This document shows positions 39,084 through 41,609 of a stretch of 41,609 nt of DNA, piece after piece. Position 1 is the stretch's first letter; each line of letters begins with the position of its first letter. The stretch is from Indioceanicola sp046045995 (GTDB taxonomy: Bacteria > Pseudomonadota > Alphaproteobacteria > Azospirillales > Azospirillaceae): NCBI GenBank assembly GCA_046045995.1, contig JBJOKR010000019.1, forward strand, positions 1 to 41,609, in the 5' to 3' direction. A program made the position numbers and the translations under genes. The notes beneath the pieces are model-generated. The model was not told the origin of the DNA. It made no database searches and saw only the letters and a program-made list of their open reading frames with translations.

Positions 39084-40480
39084 ACCGTCGCCTCCTCCGC
39101 CAGGGCCGGTGCCGCGGCGAGAGCCGTCGTTACCTGTTCACCCGTCACGATCTCCCCGGCCAGGGAGTTCTGGAACGCCGCGGTGATGCGGACCCGGGCG
39201 GTGGTGCCGAACAGCCGGTCATTGCCCGTCAGATGGACCGACTGCATGAAGGGCCCGCGGCCCAGCAACTGGCCCGGATGCTTGCCCCGCCGGTCCAGCA
39301 GCACATCCTGCACCTGCCCGACGGCAGCCGTGTTGAAGGCCATCTGCTGGGCGGACAGAAGCTGCTGCAATGCCTGCAACCGCTCATCCTTCACCGTCTC
39401 CGGCACCTGGCGCCCGTCCATCGCCGCGGCGGGCGTTCCGGGGCGGGCGCTGTACTTGAAGCTGTAGGCCTGGGCATAGCCGATGTCGGAAACCAGGCGC
39501 AGGGTATCGGCGAAATCCTGGTCGCTTTCGCCGGGGAAGCCGACGATGAAATCGCTGGACAGGGCCAGGTCCGGCCGGGCCGCCCGCATCCGCTCCACGA
39601 TCCGGCGGTAATCATCGCCCGTGTGCTTGCGGTTCATGGCGGCCAGGATGCGGTCGCTGCCCGACTGCACCGGCAGATGCACGAAGGGCATCAAGGCCGG
39701 CACCTCCCCATGGGCGGCGATCAGGTCGTCATCCATATCCCGCGGGTGGCTGGTGGTGTAGCGGATGCGCTCCACCCCCTCGATCTCCGCCAAGCGGCGG
39801 ATCAGCCGGCCCAGGTCCCAGACGGCACCGTCCGGCCCCTCCCCGTGATAGGCGTTGACGTTCTGGCCCAGCAGGGTGATCTCCCGCACGCCCGCGGCGG
39901 TCAGGCGCTTGGCTTCCGCCACCACCTGGGCGACGGGGCGGGAGAATTCGGCCCCGCGGGTATAGGGCACGACGCAGAAGGTGCAGAACTTGTCACACCC
40001 CTCCTGCACCGACAGGAAGGCGGCCGGACCCGCGGGCTGTGTCGCCTCTTCCGGCAGCAGGTCGAACTTGCTCTCCACCGGGAATTCGGTGTTCACTACC
40101 CCGCCGGTGCCGCGGATGGCGCGGGTCACCATTTCGGGAAGCTGGTGATAGGTCTGGGGTCCGAAGACCATGTCCACATGGGGGGCGCGGACCATGATCT
40201 CCGCCCCTTCGGCCTGGGCGACACAGCCGGCCACGGCCACGACCATGCGCCCGCCGAGCGATTTCTTCTCGGCCTGGAGCTTGCGGATGCGGCCCAGCTC
40301 CGAATAGACCTTCTCCGCCGCCTTTTCCCGGATGTGGCAGGTGTTCAGGATGACCATGTCCGCGCCCTCCGGCGCGTCCGTCGGCTCATACCCCAGCGGC
40401 GCCAGGACATCGACCATGCGGTCGCTGTCATAGACATTCATCTGGCAGCCATAGGTCTTGATGAAGAGCTTCTTCTTCAA
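39080..40480 (-). CDS. miaB: tRNA-2-methylthio-N6-isopentenyladenosine37 synthase
   Basis: Predicted 466-residue radical SAM methylthiotransferase acting on i6A37 of tRNA. The N-terminal UPF0004 domain holds the three auxiliary-cluster cysteines in YGCQMNVYDS, LNTCHIREKA and VAGCVAQ. The radical SAM cluster is EGCDKFCTFCVVPYTRG. A C-terminal TRAM domain follows (GHVxxVLLDRRGK-like, here VLLDRRGKHPGQLLGR). The start is TTG at 40478-40480 (L-KKKLFIKTYGCQMN); GGAG lies 6 bp upstream and no suitable ATG exists. Further upstream the frame is arginine-rich shadow sequence. Confidence 0.95.
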   Translation of the reverse strand: MKKKLFIKTYGCQMNVYDSDRMVDVLAPLGYEPTDAPEGADMVILNTCHIREKAAEKVYSELGRIRKLQAEKKSLGGRMVVAVAGCVAQAEGAEIMVRAPHVDMVFGPQTYHQLPEMVTRAIRGTGGVVNTEFPVESKFDLLPEEATQPAGPAAFLSVQEGCDKFCTFCVVPYTRGAEFSRPVAQVVAEAKRLTAAGVREITLLGQNVNAYHGEGPDGAVWDLGRLIRRLAEIEGVERIRYTTSHPRDMDDDLIAAHGEVPALMPFVHLPVQSGSDRILAAMNRKHTGDDYRRIVERMRAARPDLALSSDFIVGFPGESDQDFADTLRLVSDIGYAQAYSFKYSARPGTPAAAMDGRQVPETVKDERLQALQQLLSAQQMAFNTAAVGQVQDVLLDRRGKHPGQLLGRGPFMQSVHLTGNDRLFGTTARVRITAAFQNSLAGEIVTGEQVTTALAAAPALAEEATV

Positions 40481-40583
40481 GGCGAACTCCGCCCCCCGCG
40501 GCGCGGCACCGGCGATCCGGCACCCGCGGGGGTTCCACAACACCCATCGCGCCGGCCACGGGGCGTGGCGGCGGGACCGGCCA

Positions 40584-40611
40584 AAGATAGGCAAGCCGTC
40601 CGCGCTGTCAA
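40584..40611 (-). promoter_or_regulatory. Sigma-70-like promoter of the miaB-phoH-ybeY-corC-lnt operon
   Basis: On the minus strand, TTGACA (40606-40611) is a perfect -35, followed after 16 bp by TATCTT (40584-40589) as -10. The predicted transcript has a leader of about 95-100 nt before the miaB TTG. It is the best-matching sigma-70-type promoter I saw in the window. Confidence 0.65.
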
Positions 40612-40745
40612 CAGATCCGCCCGCAAATCCCCCCCGCGGCCCAGGTGGGTTAGCCCGGGTGGGGACCTGTCGGCCCGGGTTGACAGGCGGCGGGGTGGGG
40701 GACCACCCTGGCGGCCTTGGTTGCCACTGCCGAAGGGTTCTGCCC

Positions 40746-41504
40746 ATGACCGCCCGGTCCCGCCTGCCCATGGTCGGTATTCCCGCCGATGCCCGTGACC
40801 TGGGTCCGCACCCGTTCCATGCGGTGGGGGACAAGTATGTGCGGGCGGTGGCCGACGGGGCGGGGGCCTGGCCGGTGATCCTGCCGGCCTTGGGCGACTG
40901 GTACGATGTGGATGCGGTCCTGGACCGGCTGGATGGTCTGTTCTTCCCGGGCAGCCCGTCCAACGTCCACCCCACCCGCTACGGTGTCGATGCCGCCCTG
41001 GCCGTCGCCCCCCATGATCCCCAGCGGGACGCCACCACCCTGCCGCTGCTGACCCGGGCGGTGGAGCGGGGGGTGCCGGTGCTGGCCGTCTGCCGCGGGT
41101 TCCAGGAACTGAACGTGGCACTGGGCGGTACCCTTCACCCCAAGGTGCATGAGGCCGGACCCTTCGCCGACCATCGGGAGGACAAAGAGTCGCCGTTGGA
41201 TGTGCAGTACGGCCCGGCCCACCCGGTCGCCCTGACGGCGGGCGGTTACCTGGCCACCATCACCGGGCAGGCGGAGCTGATGGTGAATTCCCTGCACGGC
41301 CAGGGCATCGACCGCCTGGCCCCCGCCCTGATGGTGGAGGCGACGGCGCCGGACGGGCTGGTGGAAGCCGTGCGCGTGCCCGACCATCCCTTCGCCTTGG
41401 CGGTGCAGTGGCACCCGGAATGGCGCTTCTGGGAGAACCCCGCCTCCACCGCCCTGTTCAAGGCCTTCGGGGAGGCCGTCGCCTTCCGGGCCGGGGCGCG
41501 GTGA
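40746..41504 (+). CDS. Gamma-glutamyl-gamma-aminobutyrate hydrolase family protein (class I GATase)
   Basis: Predicted 252-residue class I glutamine amidotransferase-like hydrolase of the PuuD type. The nucleophile is Cys116 in VLAVCRGFQELNVALGG, and the His-Glu pair is in AVQWHPEW. The MVGIPAD opening and the FFPGSPSNVHP segment are typical. PuuD cleaves gamma-glutamyl-GABA in putrescine degradation; no other putrescine gene is nearby, so the substrate is uncertain. ATG 40746 follows GAAGGG; an in-frame ATG eight codons on is possible. The gene is divergent from miaB with 265 bp between. Confidence 0.92.
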   Translation: MTARSRLPMVGIPADARDLGPHPFHAVGDKYVRAVADGAGAWPVILPALGDWYDVDAVLDRLDGLFFPGSPSNVHPTRYGVDAALAVAPHDPQRDATTLPLLTRAVERGVPVLAVCRGFQELNVALGGTLHPKVHEAGPFADHREDKESPLDVQYGPAHPVALTAGGYLATITGQAELMVNSLHGQGIDRLAPALMVEATAPDGLVEAVRVPDHPFALAVQWHPEWRFWENPASTALFKAFGEAVAFRAGAR

Positions 41505-41538
41505 TCGGCAGTCGTGGGAATGCGTAGGTCGGAGATTG

Positions 41539-41568
41539 GTAGGTCGGATTAGCGAAGCGTAATCCGAC
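41539..41568 (+). repeat. GTAG-headed REP hairpin, with a partial copy before it
   Basis: GTAG, then GTCGGAT/ATCCGAC arms and a GCGAAGCG loop, nearly the same as 19488-19517. A truncated head (GTAGGTCGGA) lies directly upstream at 41524-41533. Located 34 bp after the amidotransferase stop, at the right edge of the window. Confidence 0.75.
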
Positions 41569-41609
41569 GCTTACCGTCGCACACGGGCATTATGACCCGG
41601 ATCCGGTTT

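Overview
The window reads as a piece of a GC-rich alphaproteobacterial chromosome, most likely Rhodospirillales and Azospirillaceae-like (Azospirillum, Niveispirillum and Nitrospirillum are candidates by general resemblance only). The evidence is the very high GC content, the block miaB-phoH-ybeY-corC-lnt-xre, the ppsR-maf-aroE-coaE-dnaQ string next to hemE-hemH, and a Caulobacter/Xanthomonas-type TonB receptor. I saw no rRNA, tRNA, CRISPR array, prophage or complete insertion sequence.

The left part (1-7.4 kb) carries a thioredoxin-fold ferredoxin with a DUF6489 protein, a YyaL-type thioredoxin protein, a secreted serine hydrolase, a dienelactone hydrolase, a quinone oxidoreductase and a VapBC module. 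A perfect parS-type 16-mer lies at 4453-4468. From 7.4 to 15 kb genes diverge from one point: ppsR, maf, aroE, coaE and dnaQ run left and hemE-hemH run right. The 443 bp between ppsR and hemE hold one perfect and several near DnaA boxes. In Caulobacter and Rickettsia this same interval is the chromosome origin, so I interpret it as oriC, with parS about 8 kb away. A RelE/XRE toxin-antitoxin pair with its own palindromic operator is wedged between maf and aroE.

From 15.3 to 32.3 kb is an accessory-looking metabolic region: a TetR regulator, a large TonB-dependent receptor, an unusual membrane sensor with no recognised output domain, and then an amino-sugar locus. That locus holds a NagZ-like GH3 enzyme, a five-part Opp/Dpp-type ABC importer, a BadF-family kinase, a SIS-type glucosamine-6-phosphate deaminase and NagA. 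Together they could import GlcNAc-containing oligosaccharides (chitooligosaccharides or muropeptides), cleave, phosphorylate, deacetylate and deaminate them to fructose-6-phosphate. No dedicated NagR/NagQ/NagC-type regulator is in the window.

The right part (32.6-41.5 kb) has an S41 protease, then the housekeeping operon miaB-phoH-ybeY-corC-lnt, whose five genes are all joined by 4-bp start/stop overlaps behind one good sigma-70-like promoter, and an XRE regulator with an operator-like palindrome inside its promoter. A class I glutamine amidotransferase closes the window. ybeY and corC both carry in-frame tandem repeats.

Intergenic DNA contains two dispersed repeat families: short GTAG-headed REP hairpins (seven copies, with compensatory stem changes) and a larger palindromic repeat of about 150-180 bp (three copies, two of them bracketing nagA).
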